Positions 5,377 to 5,766 of a stretch of DNA of 5,766 nucleotides are shown here, in pieces. Below the pieces are notes generated by a model. It was not told where the DNA came from and searched no databases. It saw nothing but the letters and a program-made list of their open reading frames with translations. Source of the DNA: Candidatus Paceibacter sp. (GTDB taxonomy: Bacteria > Patescibacteriota > Minisyncoccia > UBA6257 > GWB1-50-10); NCBI GenBank assembly GCA_020724685.1, contig DYGP01000016.1, positions 886 to 6,651 of the forward strand, written 5' to 3'. A program made the translations under genes and the position numbers. Numbering within the stretch: the stretch's first letter is position 1; each line of letters begins with the position of its first letter.

Positions 5377-5766
5377 TCACTTCATCGCATCCTGCGTCGC
5401 CGCAATAAACTTCAGCGGGTCGATGCTTGTGCCGTTCACATTTATAGAAAGATGGAGATGCGGAGCGATGGAATATCCGGTATTCCCCGAATATCCGATA
5501 ACCTCCCCTTTTTTCACGTATTCCCCTTCTTTCACCGCAAACCGGTCGAGGTGGAGCGACATCGAAAAAATATGCGCGCCGTGATCGACAACGACCGAGT
5601 TGCCGTAGTTGATGAGCCGTTTCGCCATCGTCACCACGCCGTCGTTTATCGCATATACGGGCGTTCCCGTTTCCGCGTCGAGATCGACGCCGAGGTGCTG
5701 GAGCTTCACTCCTCCCGACGAACGGTAATTTCCGAATGCGCCGACGTTTTTCACCGTATCAAGGGG
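5377..5766 (-). CDS. M23 (LytM-type) metalloendopeptidase, C-terminal part; 5' end outside window
   Basis: Zinc endopeptidase domain of the LytM/lysostaphin class, which cleaves peptide cross-links or stem peptides of peptidoglycan. 129 residues are visible and the frame is open to the right edge (it begins PLDTVKNVGAFGNYR), so the GTG at 5754 is internal to the domain and not a start. Numbered from the edge, the zinc ligands are His24 and Asp28 (QHLGVD) and His105 (PHLHL). The auxiliary histidines are His72 (MSLHLD) and His103. GTPVYAINDGVV (34-45), EYVKKGEVIGYSGNTG (82-97) and IDPLKF (115-120) complete the fold. All catalytic positions are kept, unlike the degenerate activator proteins EnvC and NlpD, so hydrolytic activity is expected. 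The missing N-terminus probably carries an export signal or membrane anchor, since the substrate is outside the cell. It converges on the kamA-like gene and shares its terminator. Confidence 0.93.
   Translation of the reverse strand, partial: PLDTVKNVGAFGNYRSSGGVKLQHLGVDLDAETGTPVYAINDGVVTMAKRLINYGNSVVVDHGAHIFSMSLHLDRFAVKEGEYVKKGEVIGYSGNTGYSIAPHLHLSINVNGTSIDPLKFIAATQDAMK

Noticed and set aside
5752..5754. GTG as the start codon of the M23 peptidase gene
   Set aside because: The frame stays open to the window edge with domain-like residues, and M23 enzymes need an N-terminal export or anchor region, so this codon is internal.

Overview
The window holds six protein genes on moderately GC-rich DNA with very little spacing. 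Four are consecutive on the minus strand, reading from right to left: a dCMP deaminase (4321 to 3827), an N-acyl-D-amino-acid deacylase-like amidohydrolase (3773 to 2256), the SEDS glycosyltransferase FtsW (2259 to 1153) and the lipid II synthase MurG (1106 to the left edge, last few codons cut off). A KamA-family radical SAM gene (4408-5346) runs the other way, divergent from the deaminase. An M23 (LytM-type) endopeptidase gene converges on it from the right edge and lacks its 5' part. I found no RNA genes, mobile elements, CRISPR arrays or phage genes.

Organism: a bacterium with peptidoglycan, since ftsW and murG are adjacent as in the dcw cluster. The protein style suggests a Patescibacteria/CPR (Parcubacteria-like) genome: MurG with HESD in place of HEQN, FtsW with GDSIFA in place of TDFIFA, a ComEB-type deaminase with TCDRG and HAEQNAI, a short KamA protein and tight packing. 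This is an inference from remembered family sequences and was not searched.

Layout: 1-1106 murG; 1107-1152 a gap with an imperfect hairpin and T-tract; 1153-2259 ftsW; a 4-bp ATGA overlap at 2256-2259 joins ftsW to the amidohydrolase; 3774-3826 holds a probable terminator for the deaminase followed by a TATAAT box for the amidohydrolase; 3827-4321 deaminase; 4322-4407 is a divergent promoter region; 4408-5346 kamA-like; 5345-5373 a strong two-way terminator; 5377-5766 M23 peptidase.

How the genes fit together: MurG makes lipid II, FtsW polymerises it at the septum, and the M23 enzyme cuts cross-linking peptides. The D-aminoacylase-like enzyme is translationally coupled to ftsW and could act on N-acyl-D-amino acids, possibly from wall turnover (inference). 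The deaminase makes dUMP for dTTP synthesis. The KamA protein keeps the lysine-contact residues of lysine 2,3-aminomutase but is as short as EpmB. The least ordinary signals are two TATAAT boxes placed 6 and 8 nt before ATG codons, suggesting leaderless mRNAs, and the coupling of the D-aminoacylase to ftsW-murG. I see no convincing wholly new system here.
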